This document shows positions 1 through 8,561 of a stretch of 64,000 bases of DNA, in pieces. The notes beneath the pieces were generated by a model. It did not search any database. It saw only the letters and a list, made by a program, of their open reading frames with translations, and had not been told where the DNA came from. The stretch comes from Propionibacteriales bacterium (GTDB lineage Bacteria; Actinomycetota; Actinomycetes; Propionibacteriales; Nocardioidaceae): positions 62,001 through 126,000 of the forward strand of contig JAPLCA010000008.1 of assembly GCA_026392465.1 (NCBI GenBank), written 5' to 3'. How positions within the stretch are numbered: position 1 is the stretch's first letter; each line of letters begins with the position of its first letter. Made by a program: the position numbers and the translations under genes.

Positions 1-455
1 GCCGCCGGGTAGCGGCGCAGGACCGCGGGCACGGGAGGGGCGGCGCGACCCGCGAGTGCTGCCACGACGCGGCCGACGTCGTCCCCGCGCAGCTCGGCGA
101 CCCGTGCCACGCACGCCGCCGATCGCAGGACGTGCCCGACCTGGGTCGCCTGCGCGAGGGGGTGCAGGTAGGCCGCTCCCGCAGCGTCCGCGCACGCGAG
201 CGCGGCGAGACGAGTCACGTCGTCGGGTGCCTCCTTCGCCGCTCGGTGGGCGGCGAAGGCGGTGGTGCGCTGGAGGTTCGAGCGCGCGGCGCCGTCGGCG
301 AAGGACCGTGCGGCGTCGAGCGCCTCCCGCGGGCGGCGGTCGTCGGCGACGCTGGACTCGTACACGGGCAGGAGCTCCGCGGCGCAGTCGGCGGCGAAGC
401 GCACCACAGCACGCAGCTCCTCGAGGGTGAGGTCGAGGTCGGGCGGCGTGGTCAT
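1..455 (-). CDS. Imm-5-like putative immunity protein (C-terminal part lies outside the window)
   Basis: This frame is open from an ATG at 455 to the window edge, giving about 151 residues without a stop. The protein is helical and Ala-rich. It contains DDRRPREALDAARSFADG near residue 39 and then NLQRTTAFAAHRAAKEAP and AAYLHPLAQATQVGH. This pattern (RP.EALDAA, N.QRT.A..AH.AA, YLHPLA.ATQ.GH) matches, from memory, small proteins annotated as Imm-5-like immunity proteins or misnamed exonuclease SbcC. No toxin partner is visible; the relevant neighbour would be left of the window. A CACCAT hexamer (minus strand, 462-467) ends 6 nt before the ATG, so the mRNA may be leaderless. It diverges from the AtuA-type gene. 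The family assignment is moderate and the function is unknown. Confidence 0.55.
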   Translation of the reverse strand, partial: MTTPPDLDLTLEELRAVVRFAADCAAELLPVYESSVADDRRPREALDAARSFADGAARSNLQRTTAFAAHRAAKEAPDDVTRLAALACADAAGAAYLHPLAQATQVGHVLRSAACVARVAELRGDDVGRVVAALAGRAAPPVPAVLRRYPA

Positions 456-493
456 GCCCTCATGGTGCCGGGCGGAGCGCACGCGGTCCACGG

Positions 494-519
494 ACAAACA
501 AGCAGGCTTGACTGTTTGT
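494..519. promoter_or_regulatory. nested inverted repeats, probable TetR-type operator
   Basis: An outer repeat ACAAACA (494-500) / TGTTTGT (513-519) encloses an inner palindrome CAAGC-AG-GCTTG (499-510). The site lies in the 88-bp space between the divergent 455(-) and 544(+) genes, just upstream of the -10-like GATGCT at 532-537. CAAG/CTTG palindromes of this kind are typical of TetR/AcrR regulators of acyl-CoA catabolism in actinobacteria. The regulator may be the TetR gene at 10018-10671, which is inference. Confidence 0.5.
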
Positions 520-543
520 TACCTGCGATGCGATGCTGCCGAG

Positions 544-2292
544 GTGACCGTCCGCATCGGCAACTGCTCCGGCTACTACGGCGACCGGCCCACCGCGTTC
601 CGGGAGATGCTGGAGGGCGGCGAGCTCGACTACCTCACCGGCGACTACCTGGCCGAGCTGACCATGCTCATCCTCGGCAAGGACCGGATGAAGGACCCCG
701 AGGCCGGCTATGCGAAGACCTTCCTGCGCCAGCTGCAGGACGGGCTCGCGCTCGCGCGGGAGAAGGGCGTGAAGGTCGTCGCCAACGCCGGCGGCCTCAA
801 CCCGGCCGGCCTCGCCGCACGCATCCGCGAGCTGGCGCAGGAGCAGGGGATCGACGTGCAGGTCGCGCACGTCGAGGGTGACGACCTGCTGCCGCGGGCG
901 GCCGAGCTCGGCCTGAGCGACGTCGGCGGAGGCAGCCTCCTCACCGCCAACGCCTACCTCGGCGCCTTCGGCATCGCGGCAGCGCTCGACGCGGGCGCCG
1001 ACGTCGTCGTCACGGGCCGTGTCACCGACGCCTCCGTCGTCATGGGTCCGGCCATCCACGCGCACGGCTGGGGCCGTGACGACCTCGACGCGCTCGCCGG
1101 CGCCCTGGTCGCCGGCCACGTGATCGAGTGCGGCACGCAGGCCACCGGCGGCAACTTCAGCGGCTTCCGCGACCTCGACACCTGGCGACCGCTCGGCTTC
1201 CCCGTCGCGGAGGTCGACGCCGACGGCAGCAGCGTCATCACCAAGCACGCGAGCACCGGCACGACGGAGACCGGTGGCGCCGTCACCGTCGACACCGTCA
1301 CGGCACAGCTCCTCTACGAGGTGCAGGGTCCGGCCTACCTCAACCCCGACGTCGTCGCTCACCTCGACACCGTCGCCCTGACGCAGGAGGGGCCCGACCG
1401 GGTCCGCATCAGCGGCGTCCGCGGGACGCCACCGCCCGCCACCACCAAGGTCTGCCTCAACCTCCTCGGCGGCTTCCGCAACGGTGTCGACCTGCTCCTC
1501 ACCGGCCTCGACATCGAGGCGAAGGCCGCCTGGGTGCGTCGCCAGGTGGAGGCGGCCCTGCAGGACGACCCGCCGGACGAGCTCGTGTGGACCCTCGACC
1601 GCACCGACGTCTACGACCCGCCCACGCAGGCCGCGGCCACGTCGTACCTGCGGTGCGCCGCCAAGAGCAGCCGGCCCGAGCCCGTCGGCCGCACCTTCAG
1701 CGACGCGTTCGTCAACGTCGCGCTCGCGTCCTACCCGGGCTTCACGCTCACCGCACCGCCCGGCCGCGGCACCCCGTACGGCGTGTACCGCCCGGCGTAC
1801 GTGCCGCAGACCGAGGTCCCGCACGTCGTCGTGCACGCCGACGGTCGGCGCGAGGACGTCGCACCACCCTCCACGACCGCCGCCGTCGCGGTGCCGCCGG
1901 TCGACTCCCCGGCCGCCCCCGACCTGGGCGAGAGCGAGCCCCGCCCGCTCGGCGAGCTCGTGCACGCCCGCTCCGGCGACAAGGGCGGCGACGCGAACGT
2001 CGGGCTCTGGGTGCCCGCCGACCACCCACGTCGCGCCGACGCCGTCGCGTGGCTCGTCGGAGTCGTCAACGCCGGCTGGGTGCAGGGCATGCTCCCCGAG
2101 GCCGCCGACCTCGACGTCGACGTGCACCCCCTGCCGAACCTGGGCGGCGTCAACGTCGTCGTCCGCGGGCTGCTGGGGGAGGGCGTGTCGTCGTCGACCC
2201 GGCTCGACCCGCAGGCCAAGGCGCTCGGCGAGTGGCTGCGCGCCCGCGTGACCGCCGTGCCCACCCGACTCCTGGAAGGCCGACGTCTGTGA
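544..2292 (+). CDS. AtuA-family protein of acyclic terpene/branched acyl-CoA catabolism
   Basis: The 582-residue protein starts at GTG 544, because VRIGNCSGYYGDR is the usual N-terminus of the family; longer upstream frames only add low-quality sequence. Residues 1 to about 450 form the AtuA (DUF1446) domain, with GGELDYLTGDYLAELTMLIL and a glycine-rich core. Residues from about 460 form the small C-terminal AtuA-like domain, with HARSGDKGGDANVGLW near 473. In Pseudomonas, AtuA belongs to the citronellol/geraniol cluster, but its reaction is not known. Here it opens an operon with dehydrogenase, carboxylase and hydratase genes, so a role in handling a branched or isoprenoid acyl-CoA is likely. 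Its stop overlaps the next GTG by 4 nt. GATGCT ends 6 nt before the GTG, which suggests a leaderless transcript. Confidence 0.85.
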   Translation: MTVRIGNCSGYYGDRPTAFREMLEGGELDYLTGDYLAELTMLILGKDRMKDPEAGYAKTFLRQLQDGLALAREKGVKVVANAGGLNPAGLAARIRELAQEQGIDVQVAHVEGDDLLPRAAELGLSDVGGGSLLTANAYLGAFGIAAALDAGADVVVTGRVTDASVVMGPAIHAHGWGRDDLDALAGALVAGHVIECGTQATGGNFSGFRDLDTWRPLGFPVAEVDADGSSVITKHASTGTTETGGAVTVDTVTAQLLYEVQGPAYLNPDVVAHLDTVALTQEGPDRVRISGVRGTPPPATTKVCLNLLGGFRNGVDLLLTGLDIEAKAAWVRRQVEAALQDDPPDELVWTLDRTDVYDPPTQAAATSYLRCAAKSSRPEPVGRTFSDAFVNVALASYPGFTLTAPPGRGTPYGVYRPAYVPQTEVPHVVVHADGRREDVAPPSTTAAVAVPPVDSPAAPDLGESEPRPLGELVHARSGDKGGDANVGLWVPADHPRRADAVAWLVGVVNAGWVQGMLPEAADLDVDVHPLPNLGGVNVVVRGLLGEGVSSSTRLDPQAKALGEWLRARVTAVPTRLLEGRRL

Positions 2293-3464
2293 CCACCACC
2301 GACCTCTTCGAGACGCCGGAGCGGCAGGCTCTGCGCACCGCGGTCGAGCAGTTCACCGCACGCGAGATCGTCCCCCACCTCCCACAGTGGGAGGACGACG
2401 GGGAGCTCCCGCGCGAGCTGCACGCCGCCACCGCGAAGGCCGGGTTCCTCGCCGTCGGCCACCCCGAGGAGGTCGGCGGTGCGGGTGGAGATGCCGTCGA
2501 CGCCTGCGTCGTCACCGAGGCGATGCTCGCGGCCGGCGGCTCCACCGGCCTGCAGGCGAGCCTGTTCACGCACTCCATCGCCCTGCCGCACATCATCGAC
2601 GCGGCATCATCGGGAACGGGGGACCACGCGCTGGTCGACGCCTACGTCCGCCCGACGCTCGCGGGGGAGAAGATCGGCTCGCTCGGGGTCACCGAGCCCA
2701 GCGGCGGCTCCGACGTCGCGAACATCCGCACCCGCGCCGTGCGCGACGGCGACCACTACGTCGTCAACGGCGCGAAGACGTTCATCACCTCGGGCGTGCG
2801 GGCCGACTTCGTCACCACCGCCGTGCGCACGGGCGGGGAGGGGCATGCCGGCATCTCGCTGCTCGTCATCGACAAGGACCTGCCCGGGTTCACCGTGAGC
2901 CAGAGCCTGCGCAAGATGGGCTGGCACTGCTCCGACACCGCCGAGCTGGCCTTCGACGACGTGCGCGTCCCGGTCGAGAACCTCGTCGGCGAGGAGAACG
3001 GCGGCTTCTACCTCGTCATGCAGCAGTTCGTCGGCGAGCGCCTCGGTCTCGCCGTGCAGGCGTACGGCACGGCGCAGCGGGCCCTCGACCTCGCCGTCGC
3101 CTACGCCCGCGAGCGCGACACGTTCGGCAAGCCCCTGATCGCCCGCCAGGTGATCCGGCACAAGCTCGTCGAGATGCACGCCCGCACGGCCGCCGCACGG
3201 GCCCTGACCCGCCAGGCGCTGGTGCGGTCGCTGGAGACGCCGAAGACCGACCCGTCGCTCATCCTCGACGCCGTGACCGCCAAGAACGTCGCCGTCGCCG
3301 CCGTCGAGCACGTGGTGCACGAGGCCGTGCAGGTCTTCGGCGGCATGGGCTACATGCGCGAGTCCGAGGTCGACCGCCACTACCGCGACGCCCGCATCCT
3401 CGGCATCGGCGGCGGCGCCACCGAGGTCATGAAGGACCTGTCCGCGAAGCTGCTGGGCTACTGA
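2289..3464 (+). CDS. acyl-CoA dehydrogenase, isovaleryl/citronellyl-CoA type
   Basis: The protein has 391 residues, the normal length for a flavin acyl-CoA dehydrogenase. The N-terminal helical domain is followed by the FAD-contact segment LGVTEPSGGSDVANIRT and the C-terminal helical bundle (ERDTFGKPL, QVFGGMGYMRE). The likely catalytic base is Glu250 in the GERLGLA segment, the position used by isovaleryl-CoA dehydrogenase (about Glu254). At the usual medium-chain position the sequence is IGGGATEVM, with Gly replacing Glu. This favours a substrate branched at C-3, such as isovaleryl-CoA or citronellyl-CoA. GTG 2289 overlaps the AtuA-type stop by 4 nt, so the two are translationally coupled. 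The exact substrate is inferred from this residue swap and the neighbouring carboxylase. Confidence 0.88.
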   Translation: MTTTDLFETPERQALRTAVEQFTAREIVPHLPQWEDDGELPRELHAATAKAGFLAVGHPEEVGGAGGDAVDACVVTEAMLAAGGSTGLQASLFTHSIALPHIIDAASSGTGDHALVDAYVRPTLAGEKIGSLGVTEPSGGSDVANIRTRAVRDGDHYVVNGAKTFITSGVRADFVTTAVRTGGEGHAGISLLVIDKDLPGFTVSQSLRKMGWHCSDTAELAFDDVRVPVENLVGEENGGFYLVMQQFVGERLGLAVQAYGTAQRALDLAVAYARERDTFGKPLIARQVIRHKLVEMHARTAAARALTRQALVRSLETPKTDPSLILDAVTAKNVAVAAVEHVVHEAVQVFGGMGYMRESEVDRHYRDARILGIGGGATEVMKDLSAKLLGY

Positions 3465-3474
3465 GAGGCATGCC

Positions 3475-5079
3475 GTGAAGACCACCATCGACCCGACGTC
3501 GGCCACCTACGCCGACAACCGCGCGCAGATGCTCGAGCGCGTCGCCGACCTCGCCGAGCAGCACGCGAAGGCGCTCGCCGGAGGAGGGGAGAAGTACGTC
3601 GCCCGGCACCACGGCCGCGGCAAGCTCACTGCCCGCGAGCGCATCGAGCTGCTGCTGGACCCCGACACTCCGTTCCTCGAGCTCGGGGCGCTGGCCGGGT
3701 GGGGCACCGACTTCACCGTCGGCGGCTCGCTCGTCACCGGCATCGGCGTCGTCGAGGGGGTCGAGTGCATGATCGTCGCCAACGACCCCACGGTGAAGGG
3801 TGGCTCGTCGAACCCGGTCACCGTCAAGAAGGGCTTCCGCGCCGCGCAGGTGGCCGAGGAGAACGGCCTCCCGACGATCAACCTCGTCGAGTCCGGCGGC
3901 GCCGACCTGCCCACGCAGAAGGACATCTTCATCCCCGGCGGCGCGAGCTTCCGCAACATCACCCGCGCCAGCGAGGACCGACGCCCGACCGTCGCCCTCG
4001 TCTTCGGCAACTCCACCGCCGGCGGCGCGTACATCCCCGGCATGAGCGACTACGTGATCATGGTCGACGGCGGGGCCAAGGTGTTCCTCGGCGGACCGCC
4101 GCTCGTGAAGATGGCCACCGGCGAGGAATCCGACGACGAGTCGCTCGGCGGCGCGTCGATGCACGCGAAGACGTCGGGCCTCGCCGACTACCTAGCCGTC
4201 GACGAGCACGACGCCATCCGGCTCGGCCGCCAGGTGGTGCGCCGGCTCAACTGGCGCAAGAAGGGCGCGAGCCCGCGAGCCGACTACGCCGAACCGGTGC
4301 TCGACGGGGAGGACCTGCTCGGCATCGTGCCGACCGACCTGAAGATCCCGTTCGACCCGCGCGAGGTCATCGCCCGGCTCGTCGACGGGCCAGATGGTGT
4401 CGGTGGAGGGTTCGACGAGTTCAAGCCGCTGTACGGCTCGAGTCTCGTCACCGGCTACGCGCAGCTGCACGGCTACCCGATCGGCATCCTCGCCAACGCG
4501 CAGGGCGTGCTGTTCAGCGCCGAGGCGCAGAAGGCCGCCCAGTTCATCCAGCTCGCCAACCAGACCGACACGCCCCTGCTGTTCCTGCACAACACGACCG
4601 GCTACATGGTCGGCGCGGAGTACGAGCAGGGCGGCATCATCAAGCACGGCGCCCAGATGATCAACGCCGTCTCCAACTCGCGCGTGCCGCACCTGTCGGT
4701 CGTCATGGGCGCCTCCTACGGCGCCGGCCACTACGGCATGAGCGGCCGCGCCTACGACCCGCGGTTCATGTTCAGCTGGGTCGGCGCGAAGTCGGCCGTC
4801 ATGGGTCCCGCGCAGCTCGCGGGCGTCATGGAGATCGTCGCCCGCCAGTCGGCGGAGTCGAAGGGCCAGCCGTTCGACGCCGAGGGCTTCCAGGGCGTCA
4901 AGGACTACGTCGAGCAGCAGATCGAGGAGCAGTCGCTCGCCTACTTCACGTCGGGCATGGGCTACGACGACGGCGTCATCGACCCCCGCGACACCCGCGC
5001 GATCCTCGGGATCTGCCTCTCCACCATCCACACCGCCCCCGTCGAGGGCGCCCGCGGCTACGGGGTGTTCCGGCTGTGA
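3475..5079 (+). CDS. acyl-CoA carboxylase beta subunit (carboxyltransferase), methylcrotonyl/geranyl-CoA type
   Basis: The protein has 534 residues, typical for MccB/AccD1-type subunits. It carries two crotonase-fold halves: HGRGKLTARERIELLLD and the LVESGGADLP region in the first, and ANAQGVLFSAEAQKAAQFI with GASYGAGHYGMSGRAYDPR in the second. The C-terminus GYGVFRL is usual for the family. The subunit moves CO2 from carboxybiotin on the alpha subunit to the gamma carbon of an enoyl-CoA. It lies directly between the isovaleryl-type dehydrogenase and the biotin carboxylase gene, as in liu/atu clusters. GTG 3475 is chosen because the nearby ATG at 3470 is followed at once by a stop; GAGAGG precedes the start. 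Methylcrotonyl-CoA and geranyl-CoA cannot be told apart by reading. Confidence 0.88.
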   Translation: MKTTIDPTSATYADNRAQMLERVADLAEQHAKALAGGGEKYVARHHGRGKLTARERIELLLDPDTPFLELGALAGWGTDFTVGGSLVTGIGVVEGVECMIVANDPTVKGGSSNPVTVKKGFRAAQVAEENGLPTINLVESGGADLPTQKDIFIPGGASFRNITRASEDRRPTVALVFGNSTAGGAYIPGMSDYVIMVDGGAKVFLGGPPLVKMATGEESDDESLGGASMHAKTSGLADYLAVDEHDAIRLGRQVVRRLNWRKKGASPRADYAEPVLDGEDLLGIVPTDLKIPFDPREVIARLVDGPDGVGGGFDEFKPLYGSSLVTGYAQLHGYPIGILANAQGVLFSAEAQKAAQFIQLANQTDTPLLFLHNTTGYMVGAEYEQGGIIKHGAQMINAVSNSRVPHLSVVMGASYGAGHYGMSGRAYDPRFMFSWVGAKSAVMGPAQLAGVMEIVARQSAESKGQPFDAEGFQGVKDYVEQQIEEQSLAYFTSGMGYDDGVIDPRDTRAILGICLSTIHTAPVEGARGYGVFRL

Positions 5080-5089
5080 CGCGCGATGT

Positions 5090-5348
5090 CGCTGGTCGAG
5101 TAGCCGGGCCTGGCGAGGGACGAGCCTGGGGCCGGCGTATCGAGACCACTGTGGGCGGCTCAGTGCTCGGTGTGGCTCACGCTGGGCTGTTGCCGGGTGG
5201 TCTCGATACGTCCGACCGAGCTCCTTCGGCCCCCGCAAGCGGGAGGTGCCCCCAGCCGGTCGTCCTACTCGACCAGCGGGACCGTGCCGCTGGTCGAGTA
5301 GCGCCGAGCCGCGACGAAGGAGCGTGCTCGGGGCGTATCGAGACCACT
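5090..5348. repeat. three intergenic repeat copies in +,-,+ orientation
   Basis: The 313-bp space between the carboxylase beta and alpha genes holds three related elements. Copy A (about 5090-5149) and copy C (about 5289-5348) run from GCTGGTCGAGTAG to CGTATCGAGACCAC. Copy B (about 5198-5278) is inverted and runs from GGTCTCGATACG to CTACTCGACCAGC. Each copy has its own internal sequence, so they are dispersed repeats rather than a fresh duplication. This arrangement resembles enterobacterial BIME elements. Transcripts could fold into large hairpins that change the relative expression of the two subunits. Apart from the repeats I see no gene in this gap. Confidence 0.75.
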
Positions 5349-5392
5349 CTGGCCGGATCAGCGCTCCCGCTGACGATCGAAAGGACCTCCTC

Positions 5393-7342
5393 ATGATCCG
5401 CACCGTCCTGGTGGCGAACCGGGGGGAGATCGCGCGGCGGGTGTTCCGCACGTGCCGCGACCTCGGCATCCGCACCGTCGCCGTCCACTCCGACGCCGAC
5501 GCCTCGGCGCCGTTCGTGGCCGAGGCCGACGTCGCCGTCCGGCTCGCGGGGAACACCCCCGGCGAGACCTACCTGCGCGCCGACCTCGTCGTCGACGCGG
5601 CCCGGCGCGCGGGCGCCGACGCGATCCACCCCGGCTACGGGTTCCTGTCCGAGAACGCCGACTTCGCGCGCGCCGTCGCCGACGCCGGTCTCACCTGGAT
5701 CGGCCCGACGCCCGAGTCGATCGACGCGATGGGCAGCAAGATCCGTGCCAAGGAGCTCATGGCCGACGCGGGCGTCCCGATCCTCAGCGTCGACCCGGCA
5801 GCGCTGCTGGAGGGGGGTGCACGACCGGAGGACTTCCCGCTGCTCGTCAAGGCGTCGGCCGGCGGCGGCGGTCGCGGCATGCGCGTGGTCGAGCGCGCCG
5901 AGGACCTCGAGGGGGAGCTCACCGCGGCTGCGGCGGAGGCGGCGTCGGCGTTCGGCGACGACACCGTGTTCGTCGAGCCGTACCTGCCGACCGCCCGCCA
6001 CGTGGAGGTGCAGGTGCTGGCCGACGCGCACGGCACCACCTGGATCCTGGGCGACCGCGACTGCTCCCTCCAGCGCCGTCACCAGAAGGTCGTCGAGGAG
6101 GCGCCCGCGCCGAACCTGAGCGACCCCGTGCGCCGCACCCTGCACGACGCGGCGCGCAACGCCGCCGAGGCGGTCGGGTACGTCGGCGCCGGCACGGTCG
6201 AGTTCCTCGTGGCCGACGGGCACGCCGACGACGGCCGCGTCTACTTCCTGGAGATGAACACGCGCCTGCAGGTGGAGCACCCGGTGACGGAGGAGGTCTT
6301 CGGCGTCGATCTCGTCGCGCTGCAGCTCTCCGTGGCCGAGGGGCATCCGCTGCCGACCGAGCAGCCCGCCGGGCCGACCGGCCACGCGATCGAGGTGCTC
6401 CTCTACGCCGAGGACCCGGCCGACGACTACGCACCGCAGACCGGCACCCTGCGCACCTTCGAGGTCCCCGCCGGCCCCGGCCTGCGCACCGACTCCGCCG
6501 TCGAGTCCGGCTCGGCCGTCACGCACTTCTACGACGCGATGATCGCGAAGGTCGTCGCGCACGGTGCCGACCGCGCCCAGGCGGTGCGCCGGCTCGACGA
6601 CGCCCTGCGCCGCACCCGGGTGCACGGCCTGACCACCAACCTCGGGCTGCTCCGTGGCGCGCTGGCCGACGAGGAGTTCCTCGCCGGACGCGTGCACACC
6701 GCACTGCTCGGCGAGCGGATCGACACCTGGACGCGGCCGCTGCTCGACGACGGCGCGGTGCAGCGCTCGGCCCTCGCGGCCGCGCTCGCGCAGGCCCGGA
6801 CCGCCTCGACGTCGTCGCCGGTCCTCGCCCGCATCCCGACCGCGTTCCGCAACGTGCCGAGCCAGCCGCGCACCCGACGGCTGCGCCTCGACGACGACGA
6901 GCTCGTGGTCGAGTACCGGGCCCGGGGCGGGCGGCTGCTCAGCGACCTGGCCGACGTGGTCGAGGCCGAGCCCACCGGCGTGGTGCTCCGGGTCGGCGGC
7001 GTGACCGAGACGTACCGGGTCACCGTCGCCGACACGACGGTCGACGTCGACGGGCCCGCCGGGTCGCTCTCGTTCGACGTGGTGCCGACCTTCGTCGACC
7101 CCGCCGACGTCGTGGCCGAGGGCTCGCTCCTCGCACCCATGCCGGCCAGCGTCGTGAAGGTCGGCGTCGAGGCGGGTCAGCAGGTGGCGAAGGGCGACGT
7201 GGTCGTCGTCCTCGAGGCCATGAAGATGCAGCACACCATCACCGCGCCGACCGACGGCGTGGTCGCGGAGCTCGCCGTGACGGCGGGCCAGCAGGTCGAG
7301 TCCGGGGCCGTCCTGGCCGTCATCGAAGGGGATCCAGCATGA
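5393..7342 (+). CDS. acyl-CoA carboxylase alpha subunit (biotin carboxylase + biotin carrier)
   Basis: The protein has 649 residues. The biotin carboxylase N-domain (VLVANRGEIARRVFRT) is followed by the ATP-grasp domain with the glycine-rich loop KASAGGGGRGMRVV, HVEVQVL, and EMNTRLQVEHPVTE, and then the C-domain. The C-terminal biotinyl domain carries EAMKMQ with the biotin lysine at 611, 35-40 residues from the end as usual. It carboxylates biotin with ATP and bicarbonate and pairs with the beta subunit at 3475-5079. AAAGGA lies about 10 nt before ATG 5393. Upstream in-frame starts within the repeat region were rejected. The stop overlaps the next ATG (ATGA). Substrate specificity belongs to the beta subunit. 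Confidence 0.9.
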   Translation: MIRTVLVANRGEIARRVFRTCRDLGIRTVAVHSDADASAPFVAEADVAVRLAGNTPGETYLRADLVVDAARRAGADAIHPGYGFLSENADFARAVADAGLTWIGPTPESIDAMGSKIRAKELMADAGVPILSVDPAALLEGGARPEDFPLLVKASAGGGGRGMRVVERAEDLEGELTAAAAEAASAFGDDTVFVEPYLPTARHVEVQVLADAHGTTWILGDRDCSLQRRHQKVVEEAPAPNLSDPVRRTLHDAARNAAEAVGYVGAGTVEFLVADGHADDGRVYFLEMNTRLQVEHPVTEEVFGVDLVALQLSVAEGHPLPTEQPAGPTGHAIEVLLYAEDPADDYAPQTGTLRTFEVPAGPGLRTDSAVESGSAVTHFYDAMIAKVVAHGADRAQAVRRLDDALRRTRVHGLTTNLGLLRGALADEEFLAGRVHTALLGERIDTWTRPLLDDGAVQRSALAAALAQARTASTSSPVLARIPTAFRNVPSQPRTRRLRLDDDELVVEYRARGGRLLSDLADVVEAEPTGVVLRVGGVTETYRVTVADTTVDVDGPAGSLSFDVVPTFVDPADVVAEGSLLAPMPASVVKVGVEAGQQVAKGDVVVVLEAMKMQHTITAPTDGVVAELAVTAGQQVESGAVLAVIEGDPA

Positions 7343-8502
7343 GCCAGTTCACCGAGTCCGAGGAGCGGCGCGAGCTCCGCAAGGCCGTCGCGTCGCTCGG
7401 CGCGAAGTACGGGGAGAAGTACTTCCACGAGGCGGCCGCCGAGGGACGCAAGACCACCGAGCTGTGGGCGGAGGCGGGACGCCTGGGCTACCTCGGCGTG
7501 TCCATCCCCGAGGAGTTCGGCGGTGGAGGTGGCGACATCGGCGACCTCGCGGCGGTCTGCGAGGAGCTGGCCACGGCCGGCTGCCCGCTGCTGCTCATGG
7601 TGGTGAGCCCGGCGATCGTCGGCACCACCATCGCGCAGTACGGCACGCAGGAGCAGAAGGAGCGCTGGCTGCCCGGCCTGGCCGACGGCACCGCGACGTA
7701 CGCCTTCTCCATCACCGAGCCCGACGCCGGCTCCAACTCCCACAACATCGTCACGCACGCCGAGAGGGCGGAGGACGGCAGCTGGGTGCTCAACGGCACC
7801 AAGACCTACATCTCCGGCGTCGACGAGGCCAGCCACCTGCTGGTGGTGGCGCGCTACTCCGACGCCCGGAGCGGCAAGCTGAAGCCGGCGCTGTTCATGG
7901 TGCCGACCGACGCCGACGGGTTCACGAAGCAGCAGATCGAGATGGGCGTCGTGAGCCCGGAGAAGCAGTTCACGCTGTTCTTCGACGACGTGCGCGTGCC
8001 CGCCGACGCGCTCGTCGGCCAGGAGGACGCCGGTCTCGAGCAGCTGTTCGCGGGTCTCAACCCCGAGCGCATCATGGCCGCGTCGATGGCGACCGGCACG
8101 GCACGCTGGGCGATCCGCAAAGCCGTCGCCTACGCCCAGGAGCGCGAGGTGTGGGGCAAGCCGATCGGTGCCCACCAGGCGATCAGCCACCCCCTCGCCC
8201 GCCTGCACATCGACGTCGAGATGGCCCGCCTGCTCACCCAGAAGGCCGCCGCGCTCTACGCCGCCGGTGACCTCATGGGCGCCGGTGAGGCCGCCAACAT
8301 GGCCAAGGTCGCGGCCGGCGAGGCGGCGGCGAAGGCCGTCGACCAGGCCATCCAGACGCACGGCGGCAACGGCCTGGCGCTGGAGTACGGTCTCGTGCAG
8401 GCGGTCGCCTCCTCCCGGCTCAGCAACATCGCGCCGGTGTCGAGGGAGATGGCACTCAACTTCGTCGCCCAGTTCTCGCTGGGCCTGCCGAAGTCCTACT
8501 GA
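7339..8502 (+). CDS. second acyl-CoA dehydrogenase of the operon
   Basis: The protein has 387 residues with the family segments ITEPDAGSNSHN (flavin contact), GTKTYISGVDEA and EREVWGKPIGAHQAI. Glu243 in NPERIMAAS sits where isovaleryl-CoA dehydrogenase has its catalytic base. The C-terminal region reads NIAPVSREM instead of the YEGT motif, so the medium-chain-type glutamate is absent. It is only distantly similar to the dehydrogenase at 2289-3464, so the two probably act on different intermediates; atu and liu clusters also contain paralogous dehydrogenases. ATG 7339 overlaps the carboxylase stop by 4 nt. It could also be an AtuD-like citronellyl-CoA dehydrogenase; the reading does not decide. 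Confidence 0.87.
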   Translation: MSQFTESEERRELRKAVASLGAKYGEKYFHEAAAEGRKTTELWAEAGRLGYLGVSIPEEFGGGGGDIGDLAAVCEELATAGCPLLLMVVSPAIVGTTIAQYGTQEQKERWLPGLADGTATYAFSITEPDAGSNSHNIVTHAERAEDGSWVLNGTKTYISGVDEASHLLVVARYSDARSGKLKPALFMVPTDADGFTKQQIEMGVVSPEKQFTLFFDDVRVPADALVGQEDAGLEQLFAGLNPERIMAASMATGTARWAIRKAVAYAQEREVWGKPIGAHQAISHPLARLHIDVEMARLLTQKAAALYAAGDLMGAGEAANMAKVAAGEAAAKAVDQAIQTHGGNGLALEYGLVQAVASSRLSNIAPVSREMALNFVAQFSLGLPKSY

Positions 8503-8507
8503 GCGAG

Positions 8508-8531
8508 GATTCCCAGGTCGACCTGGGAATC
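8508..8531. promoter_or_regulatory. 24-bp perfect palindrome between dehydrogenase and hydratase genes
   Basis: The arms GATTCCCAGGTC and GACCTGGGAATC abut without a spacer. In RNA the site would give a 10-bp stem with a UCGA tetraloop. There is no T-tract after it, so a classical terminator is unlikely. It lies 6 nt after the dehydrogenase stop and 30 nt before the hydratase start. It could be a regulator site for an internal promoter or an RNA processing or stability hairpin. Confidence 0.55.
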
Positions 8532-8561
8532 TCGGGCGACGACGAGAGCAGAGGAGTGGTC

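Noticed and set aside
262-543. upstream extension of the AtuA-type gene
   Set aside because: It would run through the operator palindrome and antisense to the 455(-) gene, and the extra residues have no family match; homologues begin at VRIGNCSG.
5246-5392. upstream extension of the biotin carboxylase
   Set aside because: It lies within the repeat elements; ATG 5393 has a ribosome site and gives the canonical MIRTVLVANRGEIA start.
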